A program made the position numbers and the translations under genes. A model generated the notes under the pieces. The model was not told the origin of the DNA and made no database searches. It saw nothing but the letters and a program-made list of their open reading frames with translations. Below are positions 35,412-48,600 of a DNA stretch of 64,000 bases, piece after piece (position 1 is the stretch's first letter; every line of letters begins with the position of its first letter). The stretch comes from Hyposmocoma kahamanoa (taxonomy: Eukaryota > Arthropoda > Insecta > Lepidoptera > Cosmopterigidae). The stretch covers positions 5,648,910 through 5,712,909 of the forward strand of contig NW_020653200.1 in the NCBI RefSeq assembly GCF_003589595.1, in the 5' to 3' direction.

Positions 35412-36071
35412 AATGCATTGTACTTGTGTTCACTCTCCTGATTTCCCACCCACCACGGAGCCCGCACCTTTGGGGATGTCCCATTCGGGACACCAGGATT
35501 ATCAGGAGAGTATAGGTGCAGAGGTTGGGAGCTCACTGCGCGACATCGGGAGCTCGAAATGTGCGGCTGGCTGACCCGATCAAAGTCAGCCAGGTGTTCC
35601 GCACATACTCACCCCGTCAGCATGGCCGAGTCCGTCCCCCCCACACCTCGCCTGTGGCCCTCTGACGGGACACATTGCCGTTTCCCTGTGTTGGCTAGTC
35701 ACAGGGCTACCGTTTAGCAGGAAATCAGGGTCAAAGAGGGCGTATTGCTTGCCGGGGTCCCCACCCCGCTCGGGCTCAACCCCCCAGGATTCCTTCATCC
35801 CTGCGTACGGCGCTCAACTGCGTAGGCATGAACGCAGGAGGGTGTAGGTTAAGACCGCCCACCACTTGCCATGATCCACCCTCATAAAGCATGGCCGGGC
35901 CGTGTTGATCGCTTCGCGCTCTCACTGGTAAGACTCAGACTGAAGCCGAGAGTTGTCAGTGTTAGCCCCAGGGTGTACCGGCTACATCCTTGGGCATTCT
36001 GTGACAACATGTCATCACAGACTGTTCAAGAACTTCGCACGCGTGGAGGTGGAACAACTAACACACCCCAA

Positions 36072-36086
36072 AACTCTGGATGTTAC
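36072..36086 (+). repeat. Target-site duplication, right copy
   Basis: Fifteen bases identical to 30204-30218; marks the 5' boundary of the - strand LINE, which supports a full-length, not 5'-truncated, insertion. Confidence 0.9.
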
Positions 36087-36671
36087 AGAGAGATTATTTA
36101 TTAATCTCTCGTTTTCTACACTTCCAACGATCCTGTTTATTTGTTGCTGAATTTCAAAGCAGATTTAATCTCTTTTTTTAAACACTTAACATTCGTCAAA
36201 ATTCACGTCCACGATAAAGAACTTATTATCAAATAAGAGAACATTTTTCTTCTGGAACAAAATGTGATAAACAGAATGATGTAGTCTTTTTTGTATAAGT
36301 ATAGAAATTAGTTTACTACGTGCGTGAAAATAGCTCTCTGCATATAACCCACGCAGTCTTAAGCATAGTTAACACCGTATACCAGGCAATCGTCAAAACC
36401 GATAAAGTTTATTTTGATCTTAATGCCCGTAAAAGTCATAAATGAGTCACCGCCCGCTTGGCCAATAATCCCAAGTTTTTGTATTTTAGGTGTTTAGGTA
36501 TTATTTACTGTAATGATTTCATGTACGCTTAACGAACGCGTCTAAAAATAATAGCTTAGAAAAACTTTATTTGTAAAGAAACCTGAAAGGCTATTAGCCT
36601 TATGGTTACAGCGTGCTGCCATAAGCGCAAGAATATATCGACACTCGATTTTTACAGTTATTTTTTATATA

Positions 36672-36970
36672 ATAGGAGGCAAACGAGCAGACGAGCCACT
36701 TGGACATGGACATCTGTAGCACCAGGGAAGCTGCCTATGCGTTGCCAGCCTGTGAAAGCCCTGTTGACATGTTTTTTGAAGAACCCCATGTCATAGCGCA
36801 GAGAAAATACTTCAGGAGGGAGACTGTTCCACATCTTGCAGGTTCAAGAAAGGAACGGATGGTGTGTTAGAAGGCTTCTAGGACGTGGGGATGGCCTCTA
36901 CTCCTTTGGCGGGAGGTGCGATGGTGGAAACGTGGCGGTGGCGGCACCAATTCGAAAAGTCGCGAAAATT
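36672..36970 (+). repeat. LINE-derived dispersed repeat fragment
   Basis: GGAGGCAAACGAGCAGACGA, CATCTGTAGCACCAGGGA, GCCTATGCGTTGCCAGCCTG, and later GAGACTGTTCCACATCTTGC belong to a repeat type I recognise as very common in Lepidoptera, usually a retroelement 3' region. There is no intact frame; the 64- and 67-codon ORFs here are incidental. It ends near CACCAATTCGAAAAG; a similar string ends the Tc1-flanking DNA at 16355-16370. Confidence 0.55.
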
Positions 36971-37283
36971 TGTCTCTTTTTGCATCGAGTATATAACCAC
37001 TCGATGCTTTTTGTCTCCAACATTCATTTATTCGGTTAAGTGCAGTTTACAAAAATAGCTGTTTACCTTCTGTCTTACAAAAAGTTAAGGAACGACTCCC
37101 ACGACGCAGAATGATCCTGCTTCGCCATAATACTCCTACCCACTCCGCCAGTTTTTTAGTACCATAAAAGTTAATACTATTGGGTCATCCGCCGTATCGT
37201 CCAGGATGTACATTTTGTGAATTTTACTTACTCACTGTTTTACTTACTTCGCCTAACGCGAGCTATCGCTTTTTTTGTAGCTT

Positions 37284-37361
37284 TTCCGTAGCTTAGTTGG
37301 GTAACCAAGCTACGGAACGAGAATTCTGTTGCTCGGATATACGAGTACCAGAGCAACAGAA
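37284..37361. repeat. Two adjacent hairpins
   Basis: Hairpin 1: TTCCGTAGCTTAGTT (37284-37298) pairs with AACCAAGCTACGGAA (37303-37317), one mismatch, 4-base loop. Hairpin 2: TTCTGTTGCTC (37324-37334) pairs exactly with GAGCAACAGAA (37351-37361), 16-base loop. Confidence 0.75.
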
Positions 37362-37433
37362 CATGAGTATTATGAAGTACAGGGAATTCCCTGGCTTGAA
37401 ATACGGATCCCAAGTCAAGTTAAGACTAGTAGC

Positions 37434-37625
37434 CTTTTTTTTATAATTCCAAGTGAGGCGACGAACAAGTCGTGCTCCTGGTAGTAAGCTACTCGCCGCA
37501 CGCCTACCCATAACAGTGGGAGTGTTACTCAGAGCTTTTTTAAATCATAAAGATCTTTGGGCACCACCACTGCGCCCATCACCCTGAGACATAAGTTGAC
37601 AAGTGTGATATGCCTGTAATTTCAA
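37434..37625 (-). repeat. SINE-like family A, copy 6, tail half
   Basis: The tail-side half on the - strand: CTTGTCAACTTATGTCTCAG, GGGTGATGGGCGCAGTGGTG, then the GACTTGTTCGTCGCC end and a run of A. It has a 10-bp internal repeat of CGCC strings near 37495. Confidence 0.8.
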
Positions 37626-37779
37626 TGGCGAGTCGATGGCACGTCGATGGCGTAGTCTACTAATACGATATATATTTAATTTTAAGTCTAAATGACCTCT
37701 GCTCCGACTACCTATTTACAGCCTTTGGAATTGAAACACGTGAGGCCCCGGTGCCCTTCATCTGTGTAAAATTTTATCC

Positions 37780-37911
37780 AAAAAATTAATACACTGTCTG
37801 GGAAACCCAAGAGCCGGCAGCTACCTTGCCCAACGCATTAGCATAGCCATACAAAGGAGGAACGCTGCCAGCATCTTGGGCACCTTGCCGCGGGGACCCA
37901 ATTTTATTCAT
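37780..37911 (+). pseudogene. C-terminal remnant of a retroelement protein
   Basis: In the + frame starting at about 37793 the bases read CLGNPRAGSYLAQRISIAIQ then RRNAASILGTLPRGP, and stop at a TAA near 37911. The YLAQRISIAIQRGNAASVLGTL-like signature is a familiar end of lepidopteran retroelement polyproteins. Only about 40 codons survive. The AT-rich bases after the stop look like its 3' UTR. The exact family is not assigned. Confidence 0.45.
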
Positions 37912-38306
37912 ATGCTATAATCCTAGTTTCACTTTCTAATATTTAAACTTTTGTTGTACCTTACCTGTATATTATGAACATAAAATATTTCTAATTGCTG
38001 ATTAAACGTGATTAAAGTTATTGTTTACTAAGATATGGTAGTTTTTAGTAAAGCAACATCGATCGTTAGCGATAGAATGCATGAATGCCATCACTGCCAT
38101 TCCACGGACACTCTGTTGAGACTCAAGTGCCATAGCCACTAAACTTTAGCACAATGAAATATGTCATATATCAGAATTGCGAAAAGATTACGACCACAGA
38201 CGACATATTACGACAATCGAAGAGTTAAAGTATATAATATATAAAGAAACCCGCGCAGACATGTCTATAATATGAATTGTTTTTTAATGTATGTATCTAA
38301 TCTAAA

Positions 38307-38420
38307 CTAATATTATAAATGCGAAAGTAAGTCTGTCTGTTACATTTCTACGTCTAAACCACTGAACTACACTATTTTGCTGAATTTTGGTATGTCTTAA
38401 AGGGGGTGAAATAGAGGATG
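38307..38420 (+). repeat. Common lepidopteran dispersed repeat
   Basis: CTAATATTATAAATGCGAAA, GTCTGTCTGTTACATTTCTA, then AACCACTGAACTACAC and a TGAATTTTGGTATG end match a repeat string frequent in moth and butterfly genomes. Recognised from memory, single copy here. Confidence 0.5.
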
Positions 38421-38940
38421 AAAGTTTGTATAGGGAACCAACCATTTTTCAAGCTACTCGAAGTACTTATTCCACGCAGACGACGTCGCGACCTCTGTCT
38501 TAAGAGTCCGTCTTATCTTATGATAAGAGCATAATCTTAAGAGCATCTATATTTACCAATGTTTATTCCCTAGTTTTAAATACCACTACTCAATGGCGAA
38601 TATATTTCTAAAATGTTGAATGTACATAGAAAAAATAAATGTATATTTGTATGATTCATATACGACACTTGCATTTTATCATTACGAATCCATTTTGATG
38701 TTATGGTGAGATATCTTTTTCATTTCATTATTGTTCAGTTCACTTATTGACGTAAGACCTTTGGAAAATTCAGTGATTATTGATAGTGATTATAAATAAC
38801 TTCCTATTTACGCTTGTATCGGCGTACGTAATTGTACAATCTTGTACATAAAAGTAGTGCTTCACAGAAATGTACTCGTATTACCATAATATGAACACTC
38901 TGCTAATGGATAAGTCGCGCAGTGAATGAATGGAGTTTAA

Positions 38941-39814
38941 GGCCCGGCGATGGCCCGGAATGGGACGGCAGGGGATTCTTCGGCATCCCTACATGCAAGT
39001 GTACAACGACGGTAATTATGTCGAGGCATCCTTAAACATGTCGCGGTAACCTTAGGCATACCGCGACATCCTTAGGCATGCCGAAGCATACAGTCACGAC
39101 ATCGTGCTAGACCCTAGGCTCTCTTCAGATCTCTCTCTACCTCGCCTCGCCCCGCATACCCGCATAGTCAACTCGACATCCCGAAGGTGCCGAAGGTAAC
39201 CTATCACGAACTCGAACTTTCTTTTCCGAAATAACTTTTGTTCGAATTTTCATTACACCGAAAACCGAATTATAACGAAACCGTTGTTATTTGAGGATAT
39301 GTTGGATGTTTATCGCAAAGACACGATTTGGTTCGGTTAAGGTAGTAGATTTAACAGAAAATGCATTTTCCTCTCAAAATTACTTTCGAGGTTATGAAAA
39401 TTCAAGCAAACGTTATTTCTGACTACTGGTAGGTAACCGCTGCCGAGGCATCCCGACGTTGCCAAGACACTCTGGAGGCTGCCGCCGACTTGGCATTCCT
39501 AAGCATGCCTAAACGTCCTTAGGCGTGCCGTAGCAACATCGTGCTCGCGCTTGGTCTCTCATCAGATCGCTCACACAGCCGCATAGTCACATTCGGCTTC
39601 CTGAAGCATCCATTAGGCTTCCGAAGCATTCCCAAGACTACCTAGGCATTCTGGAGGCTGCCAGCTCGGCATCCCTAAGCATACCGCAGCTTTAATTTGC
39701 AGCTACGATCATTATGTCATTGAAATTGCAATTGTAACGTCATAATCTTAAGGTATATTAGTGTTCGTATCTAAAAATCCCTTGCCGTCCTGTCCTTTCA
39801 GGAGCCGCCGGGCC
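38941..39814. mobile_element. Non-autonomous DNA transposon with CCTTAGGCATGCCG repeats
   Basis: The left end GGCCCGGCGATGGCCCGGAA matches the reverse complement of the right end GGCCCGGCGGCTCCTGAAAG in its first nine bases; after a gap both continue GGACGGCA.GGGAT. A TAA sits on each side (38938-38940 and 39815-39817), consistent with a 3-bp duplication. The interior carries many degenerate copies of AGGCATGCCGAAGCATCC in both directions (39020-39090, 39480-39530, 39595-39690). No coding frame. Confidence 0.6.
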
Positions 39815-42250
39815 TAAATGTCATCCACAGCAAATGCCAACATAATTTGAAATTTACATTTCATACTACGTCTTTAAGAAACCAAATGCCAGGTCAGGCA
39901 CTTCATAAAAGACGACTGGTTCTATTTTGGATATAATTCTAACATTTTACCAGTGATGATCTAAAAATAATTTCTAAGATTGAGGTTTGTTAGTTTCCTC
40001 TTAAATTGTAAGGATACAACGATAGCAAACATGTGCCATAGTTCCGACTGTAAGTCTATGCCGTCGATAGGATAAGTAAGTATTATAAGGTTACAAAACT
40101 GTGTACGCTCAAGAACACGTAAATTTTCACACAATACAGCGGCTCTACCTTTTACAATTTTTTTAAGACAAGAAAAAATTTCTGTAGATTATATATATTA
40201 AATATACATATATATATACATATATATGTATATTTTATTAATTTTCCCCGAAGCAGGGCGTACAAATTTGGTTGGGTGATTCGGTTGATGATGAAAAAAT
40301 CATCAAATAATTAGTGATGTCTACAAAACTATCATATTCGAATGGTTTATTTGCTCAGATTAAAACAAAATTTGTACTGAATTAAATATAGCTATATATA
40401 CTGATTCTGAAGGTTACAAAAGTGCCCCAGTACCAGTGAGGGAAAAAAAGTCAAGAGTCTACAAGGATGATCCTCCAGTATCTATAATTAGTATCCCAGT
40501 TACTTAAGGGATAAACCAAACAATAAACAAAAAAAACTGAATAATAATAAGTAATAAAACTGGCTTGCAGTAAAAAAATTGCACTAATATTAAGATACCT
40601 CATAAATTTATAAGATACCTCATTTTAAATGTTTTAAATGACACCTCTTTGGAGAAGTATTTCTAAAATCTTAAGTCTAGCTTAATGCGTCCAGCAAATG
40701 TCAAGATATTCTGATGCGCGCGCAGTCCGGAGCGTTATTATTCATCGCTCTATTTCGGATCCTCCAACCATATGTACAGTCATACACAGAAAACAACCTA
40801 TTAATGTGGATGAAATTGTTGACTAATTTATTATTGCAAAATTGTACTTTCTGGAAAATCCCTGGCATGATTGTCGTCAGCTTTTTGGATTTATGCTACT
40901 ATTTTTCATTTATAAATATAAGGAATAAATAAATGACGTATCAACGAAAAAATCGATTGAGAAGTTAGATAACTAGCTCTGTTGTCTCGTCTAATGCACG
41001 TTTTAAAGTTGGGTACAGTAATAATAAATTAGATTCTGGTCACTGGTACCTAACACTTTTTCTCTGGAGTGTTCACTCGTCGCGCCGTCGTCCCGATTTC
41101 AACTTGCGGGCAGGTGGAAAAGTATTCGGTTATATTCGTACCTGCACAAAGTGGGCCGAATACTTTCCATTACTCCCCTCACCTCAGTATCCTCCCGCGA
41201 ATATGACTCATGCGTTCGTCCATTTTCAATATTATTATAACAAAAACATTTTTTTTTTCATGCATACGTTTCATTAAATATTACCTCAAACGAGAGCTGG
41301 TATTATATTTGCTTTATATATATATATATTGCTTTTATATACTAAATTTCAGTACATATCAATCTCCAAGCTGGCAGCACATCCGAATATGTATTCTATT
41401 TTTTTTAGTTACAAAAGCTTTAAGCATTGCTTTACTTTACACTCTTAAACCTAAACAGAACATGTACTAATATTTAATACCTAATTATTAAAATTTGCAC
41501 ACCTATGCACCTATATGTGGGTATTGGCATTATTTTACACAGTTTGCTTTCTTCGTATACAATATAGTCAACTATCGCACAAAATTCAAGAAACAAACAA
41601 CGCAACGGTAAGGCACATGCTATAATGTCGTCTACGAAAATGTCTACGACGGTGCTACGAGTCCTGTTTTTTCTAAATATTTGTACCAACCCGCGGTAGC
41701 AGCCCATCCTACTAACTTTAAAATCGTCGAATGTTTTGTATTCTATCTAACTTCGAATCATTTCATACATTATACCATGCTCCAGAGCTTGATATATTTA
41801 TTAGATGGACAAAAATACCGACCTGACAAAACATAATATCTGCAGAAAGTCTTGTAATGAAATTAAATTCATGTTTGTAAATATAAATCCCGTGAGGTTA
41901 AATTTACAAAACAGAAGTTCATTGTTAAGTTCATCTGGTTGGTGGCATTCAACTGCGTTCGCAGTGCCAGGGACTGTTAGGCATGTACCAGGAAGCACCT
42001 GGACCCCGACCGCCGCCCACACACGTATTTATAATGCTATATCGTTATCATTTGATCTACCCTTCCCGCGATGTTAACTTCTAACTGTATACAGGTATAC
42101 GGTAGAGGTTATCAATATCATTTTCGAACTATTCTGATTTATACCAATCAACGTAACAAAAATCAACAAGAAGTCTTTCCCTCTTTCTAGTACTCTTGAG
42201 ATCATTAAAAAGTATCGTTGTTACTCTGCCAAGGAGTAGATGGTGGACAA
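39815..42250. other. Upstream intergenic region of paramyosin
   Basis: AT-rich with microsatellites. A balanced stretch at 41930-42020 (GCAGTGCCAGGGACTG, TGGACCCCGACCGCC) and a pair of inverted AAGTATTCGG strings near 41118 and 41158 are the only structure. No exon recognised; distal muscle enhancers could lie here. Confidence 0.4.
40195..40240. repeat. AT microsatellite
   Basis: Runs of TATA with interspersed AC steps. A similar, shorter run is at about 41317-41333. Confidence 0.8.
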
Positions 42251-42300
42251 CAGCTGCCAGCAAACTTTCTTCGTTGCCACCGGTGCTTATCATGCAGCTG
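42251..42300 (+). promoter_or_regulatory. Pair of CAGCTG E-boxes upstream of paramyosin
   Basis: Two CAGCTG hexamers, at 42251-42256 and 42295-42300, sit 96-145 bp upstream of the TATA box. CAGCTG is a classic site for myogenic bHLH factors, which fits a muscle gene. The motif is short, so a role is inferred from position and pairing only. Confidence 0.4.
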
Positions 42301-42395
42301 TGGCTGGTCGTGTAGGACGAAAACGTGAAGGGGTTCGCCAAATTTTGGGCAAAACAAATAAAAGAGAGATGCGACGCCAGTAAGGCGGGCGTGTC

Positions 42396-42403
42396 TATAA
42401 AAG
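42396..42403 (+). promoter_or_regulatory. Paramyosin TATA box
   Basis: TATAAAAG lies 233 bp before the paramyosin ATG. Transcription would be expected to begin about 25-30 bp downstream, giving a 5' leader of roughly 200 bp. No clear arthropod TCAGT initiator is visible at that distance, so the start site itself is not fixed. Confidence 0.7.
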
Positions 42404-42628
42404 GCTGAGAGGGGGGTGCGCGGGGGTGGTAACACGATCCGCGAGCTCCAGCCCGCCGGGAGCCTGGAGCGACGCGGGCGTGGTAGCGGGCAGTGCGGGA
42501 CCGGGGCGGGAGAGGGGGCGCGGGACGGCCGCTGGTGCGCGCGCGCTTCTCGCACGCGTTCTCACTAGTCGAACGGTGCCCGACCGGTAACGTAGCGCCG
42601 ACTGCCGACCGAGAGACGAACAGCGAAA

Positions 42629-45600
42629 ATGTCCGCCGTGGCGAAGTCCTCCAAGTACACCTACCGCAGCAGCGGTGGCGGCACCACAGACGTCAACATC
42701 GAGTACAGCGCCGACCTGAGTGCTCTCTCCAGATTGGAGGTACCGACTGGGATACTAGTGCAGTGCTTGTGAAGTGTTTGCGGTCCTATCATAGCGTATC
42801 TTGTATTTTTCAGGACAAGATTCGTCTCCTCCATGATGATCTGGAATCCGAAAGAGAGCTGCGTCAGAGGGTAAGCGAGCGCGAAACGTGATCCGAGCAG
42901 CGCGCGCGCCCGAGGCCATAGCGGGCGCGCGCGCAGGTGTGGGCGGGGTTTCGTACACCTCTATTAATACCGCCAGTCCTCAATTAACGCTTCCCTTTGC
43001 ACCCTCTTAGTGAAAAATGAAATTTCCCGTACTTCAGGAAAATTCTACCTTCACACTGAAGTGAATATCTCCGAATGTAACAAAGCAAATAAAGAATTTT
43101 TATACCTTTCTAACTTACACCAAAGCATTTGCAAGAAAAATTTGTCCGAAATTTGATTAATAACTTTGCATTCTTAAATAAAGTGTTTTCTTAATTTCAA
43201 TATCATTATCACATTCTTACTCCTTCATAACGTCCATGTCTACAAATCATTAAGATTAACATTATTATGTCATTTAGTCATTCGGAGATCGTAATCTGAT
43301 CAATTCGTTTGTGTCCTATTTTTGACCACTGCACCGCAGCGGTTCGCGCAGCTTCTGGCGCGGTGGAAGCGCGCTTCGCGCAGCGCCAGCGCAGCACTGC
43401 CACACGCATGCGCGGAATCGACTCTGTCCGCGATAAATTTAGCCACGTAGCAAAAGCATTCTCTGAAATTTCAACTTCTCGCTCTCCGATCTCACTTTTG
43501 AAACTGGGCCAAATGATGCTCGTTGCCGCTGAGAATGCCACAATAATGAAATATAATAATAGACTGTGGTATAAGTAGCGAAAATATCCCAGTTAGTCAC
43601 AGCGTTGTGAGACATGAACCATTCCTTATTTTAGACAGAAACAATACCGTAGTATATATAAATTATAGGACGCTGCATAATATCCTAAATTTTCGAAAAT
43701 AAAGGTCTAATAAAAAGTAAGTAGTAAAGCTAATGAATCAAATACATTACAACTAATATTTTTAGTACGTATATATTAGTATTGCTCTTTTTAAACTTTT
43801 TTTTTCGTGGGGTTTATATCAATATTTAACTTACAGATCGAAAGGGAGAAGGCAGATTTGAGCGTGCAAGTAATTCAACTCTCTGAGAGGCTGGAGGAAG
43901 CTGAAGGCGGAGCCGAGAGCCAGGTATACATTAATTTATTCTCATAAAATACGTTAAAAATAAACTAATATTAGTGAGCACAAATAAATAGATAACAATA
44001 TATTAAATACAATTAAGTCGACTAAAATGATGTTACAAAGAACCAGTGACGGGAGATAATGAATTGCTTGTATCTGTAGAACAAGACAACAAGAAAGTTA
44101 AATATAATGAAGCATGGCATAGAAATAATGAATCACTAAAAATAATAAGGGAAGAAATTGGAAAGTGATCACGATATACAATAAAATGTAAGAAATGTAA
44201 CATATATATCAAGCAAAAACTCAACAAACTAAACTGAAAATAAAAAAAAAACTAAAATTAAGGGACAGATAAAACCATCTCAATTCTTTGACCACAATAA
44301 CCACGACAACATTGTTGTTAAATAAACGTATAATTTTTATAACAAAAGAAATATTAATACTTTTATTATCTTAATTATGCTTTGCGAAACGTATTGGTTA
44401 AGGCTATTGCGAAATTGCATATCGCTAAGCGACAATATCATGTGTGTGTACTTGTGTAAAGTGAAAACTTTTACTTATAGATTTGATTTTAAAAAAGGTT
44501 AAACAGAAGAATTACTATCACGGAGGTCAAGACAAAAAGTAATGAACTACAAGACAGTGTCCGAAACAAAAAAGCATTTGACCCTACCGTATTATTTAAA
44601 CTTAAGATGTAAGACTCCAAAATTTTTTTAAATTTTGGGGTCCTATTCAAACGATCGCGTTCATTTTTCAGTTCGAGATCAACAGGAAACGCGACACCGA
44701 GTTGACCAAGCTCCGCAAACTACTGGAAGATGTTCACCTTGAGTCTGAGGAGACTGCTCACCTGCTCAAGAGGAAACACCAAGAGATCGTGGTGGATTTC
44801 CAGGACCAAATCGACCAGCTTACCAAAAGCAAAGCCAGGTGAGGGACTGCAGAAACCTTCAATTAACAATTTGGTCCATTACTAACGGAGTGACGAGTTA
44901 TGTATATTAGATGTAAGATTAGCTGTGCGAAACTTAGCGTAAGCTGTGCGATTCACGTCAAAACAATCACATTAACAAATTATTCATTCTCTTCACAACA
45001 ATCTTTAAAACTTTGAGATTACACAATACGTTTCTTTGTCTCCAGGGTAGAGAAAGAAAAGTCGAAGTTCCAAGCTGAAGTATACGAGCTACTGGCTCAA
45101 GTTGAGAATGTGACCAAGGAGAAGATCACTGTCCAGAAGGTCGTTGAAAAGCTAGAAATTACCATCAGCGAACTGCACATCAAGATTGAAGAGCTGAACC
45201 GCACCATTGTGGACATCACCTCACACAAGCAGCGTTTATCTGTAGAGAATGTTGAGCTCACCAAGGAAGTTCAGGACCTTAAGGTATGTTAGACTAGTTT
45301 AAAATAACTATTAAATGTGTTAAATGCGACAGTGGTGACCATAACAGATTGAAAATATCAATGCTACTATGTTTTCGAAGGTACGAAGTAAAAAATTATA
45401 TTAATAAAGCACTTTACGCTTATACGAGTATTAAACGTATCTTGAAAAAGTAGTCGATGTTTTAGATACTATCATGAATTTGATGTCGTTACATAATTTT
45501 TATACGTCATGTTAAATGGAATATTCTGCACATTTAATTTCAGGTCAACCTTGAGAACACGGTGTACCTCAAGAGCCAGCTGATCAGTCAGCTGGAAGAC

Positions 45601-48600
45601 GCGCGCCGCAGGCTCGAGGATGAGGACAGAAGGCGCTCTTTGCTCGAGGCTAACTTGCACCAGGTCATTGCGTATTCCTTCTAAAATATAAAGATACGGT
45701 AACGATAAGATAGATAGAACCCAGCGTATGCAATGCCGTTTTTTTAAACATATTGTTTGTTTTTTAAAACTATTATATTATAATATTTGTAATAACATCC
45801 AACAGGTTGAAATCGACCTGGAGTCCGTCCGCGTGCAGTTGGAGGAAGAGTCTGAGGCCCGTTTGGATCTGGAACGGCAGCTAGTTAGGTCTAACGGCGA
45901 GCTGCAGCACTGGAAGTCCAAGTTCGAAGCCGAGGCTGCCGCGCGTGCGGAGGAAATCGAGGAGATCCGCCGCAAGTACTCTATCCGCATACAAGAGCAA
46001 GAGGAACAAATTGAGACTCTCATCGCCAAGATCAGTAACGTTGAGAAACAGAAATCTCGTCTCCAGAGTGAGGTATGCCACTAAGATTTTAATTCAATTT
46101 CACAATTGATATCCTCATTAATTGTTTGTGTTTATCATTTAAAAGGTTATTTCAAACCATGGTTAACTTCGAAAGCAGTTAGAGCCTTATTTTAGATTCA
46201 GTCCGCCTTATGACCAATTGTGCCCCATTTTATTAAATCCAACAGTGGTCGTCTTTCAGCAGAATCATGATAATTATTCGTAGGTCGAAGTACTTATCAT
46301 CGACCTAGAAAAGGCGAACGGCACAGCTCGGGAGCTGCAAAAGAGAACTGAGCAGCTTGAGCGTGTGAACATCGAGATCAAGTCGCGTCTTGAAGAGACT
46401 GTGCAGCTGTATGAAGTGACTCAGCGCGACCTTCGCAACAAACAGACAGAGCTTCAACGAGTTAGCCACGAGCTGGACAAGACTCGCGAGCAGAAGGACG
46501 CTCTTGGCCGCGAGAATAAGAAACTGGGTGGTAAGTATACTAAAACCACCGACATAGTTAATGCAACACTAGCCACACCATAGTATAAATAAAATATATT
46601 AATATAAATAAAAAAATTCATTTACTTTAAGTTTTAGATCTATCAAATGGGGTATAAATTAATAAAACGGATTTATAGTGGTTTTGTTCCCACAAGAACA
46701 CATTGGTTGGTCGTCTTTGTAATCCAAATGCACACGGTATCGATGTTCGATATTAATATTAATAAATTTGAAAATATACTTGCAGCAAAACACGCATTGA
46801 TTAGTGTTCATTCAAAGTCATAAAGCAACCTTATGTTAAGTATTAACTCTTGAGATGTCTTGTTGGTTAGACCAATAACACCCATTCAGTCAATGCTACG
46901 GAAGTTATAAAATGGTCCAGTCTATTAATACAAACATAGCGGAGAGTATTCATGTCTGGCACCCCCTGTAATTAATTACAATTATTTATTGCCCCAGTGA
47001 TTGAATTTGGCGATAACATCATGATAGTGGCCTTGACCTTGGTCTTGAAATTTACTACTGGGTTTTTCTACTCAACTTCGTCTACTGTTATACGCTACGC
47101 GCTACAAACCAAAATTAGATTATCTACAATGCTTACAAATATTGTCTAAATAAAATTAAAAAATCGAAATAGACATAATCTATGCCCAATCAGTTGTTCT
47201 GAATTGAACAAAGAATTGTAATAATAAAGTCCTAGATAAGTACCACAAATTACCTGATCTCAAACTAGGAGAGTCCTTGGCTGGGGATATTAGACCAACG
47301 AAATCCGGAGCGCCACCTAAAATACGTGTAACTGCACCAAAGTTTCCCAAATTGATTTTCACAGTCCAACACTTTCAACCACCCAAGTCCTTAAAGTGAG
47401 GTCATGAGGAGAGCGTTATGGTTACGTAAACATCCACAAATTTTTCAGGTCGATGAATATTATTTGCGTTTCCTGAGCCTATGAGCGGAAGTCGTCGCAC
47501 TTCCTCTTTAATCGTGATTTGAGAATTTGAGATCAAAACTAGCGAATACCATGAAAACTTTCAGTATTCGAAGCAAATAAAATATATACGTTATTTGTAA
47601 TTAATTCGTTTTAATAACTCGTGGAAAAGAATTCGATTATTGAAGAATGTCTAAACAGTGTTAAAAATATAGTGACATTTTGTTTATAGACGACTTGCAC
47701 GAAGCTCGCGCTAACATCACCGAGTTGACCCGCCGTCTTCACGAGCTCGAGATCGAGCTGCGCCGTCTTGAGAACGAGCGAGAAGAACTCACTGCCGCCT
47801 ACAAAGAAGCTGAGGCCGTAAGTAATATTCCATATAGCTTCGTCACTGTAACGTCCTTACATGTCCACCAAATCATTGACCGTTATTATTATCATCAGTG
47901 TTTTAATAGAGACTAAGACAATGTAAGCAGTCAATTCAGTCAAATTTAGAAAGTAAAAATCAGGTAGACAATGTCGGTAATATGTAATATTCTGATAAAA
48001 AAATAAATCCCGATTTTTCATCTAAACCACGCAAACACACTTGACCAGCTTCATAAGAATAGAAACAAATGGAAGTTCTTCATTAAATTGTACCGAGGTC
48101 CTAATAATACCATTCAACTGTTTCATTTGACGGCATTGTTGCAGATGCATTAATTAACAGGCCGCATTGACTTGTTAGTAATGCTTTGGCAGAGATTCAG
48201 CTCACAGATAAATGAGAAAATTACTGCCAGAGTACCGCGCAATTCGAAAAGGAATCAGTATTTATAGAATCGAAGGCTATTGTCTCGTATAATTTGACTT
48301 ATATACGCTCGGTGTTAGTTTTCGCTGACATAAGAATTAAATTATTTAAAGAAATTCGCGAAATACAACTTCGTGTAAAAAATTGATAACCACATTGCAT
48401 AAAATATTTTCGATGATTAGGTCGTAGTTTTCACATTAATGATATTTAACCAAAATATTGCTGGCAATGACAGTGTACATACCAAATATTTTCGCAATTT
48501 TTCATTAGCCTGCTACATTATATATCGCAGTATGCTTAATATGATTACCTGTTGTTATAAAGGGCCGCAAAGCAGAGGAGCAGCGCTCGCAGAGGCTGAC

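Larger units (their letters stand above)
30219..36071 (-). mobile_element. Full-length non-LTR retrotransposon (LINE, RNase H-bearing)
   Basis: A 5.85-kb LINE on the - strand, bounded on both sides by the same 15-bp sequence (AACTCTGGATGTTAC at 30204-30218 and 36072-36086), the target duplication. From 5' to 3' on its own strand it has a roughly 660-bp 5' UTR (36071-35412), ORF1 (35411-33891), ORF2 (33916-30296) and a short 3' UTR (30295-30219). There is no poly-A tail; the 3' end is rich in TTGG and CCAA strings. ORF2 combines apurinic-type endonuclease, reverse transcriptase, RNase H and a C-terminal Cys/His motif, which points to the I/LOA group rather than R1 or Jockey elements lacking RNase H. 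Both ORFs are open, so the copy may be young. GC content and codon use stand out from the AT-rich flanks. Confidence 0.93.

Noticed and set aside
42755..43578. Frames of 67-132 codons in the first paramyosin introns, one crossing a GC-rich patch at 43330-43400.
   Set aside because: They run through splice sites of the paramyosin gene or through intron; no family resemblance.
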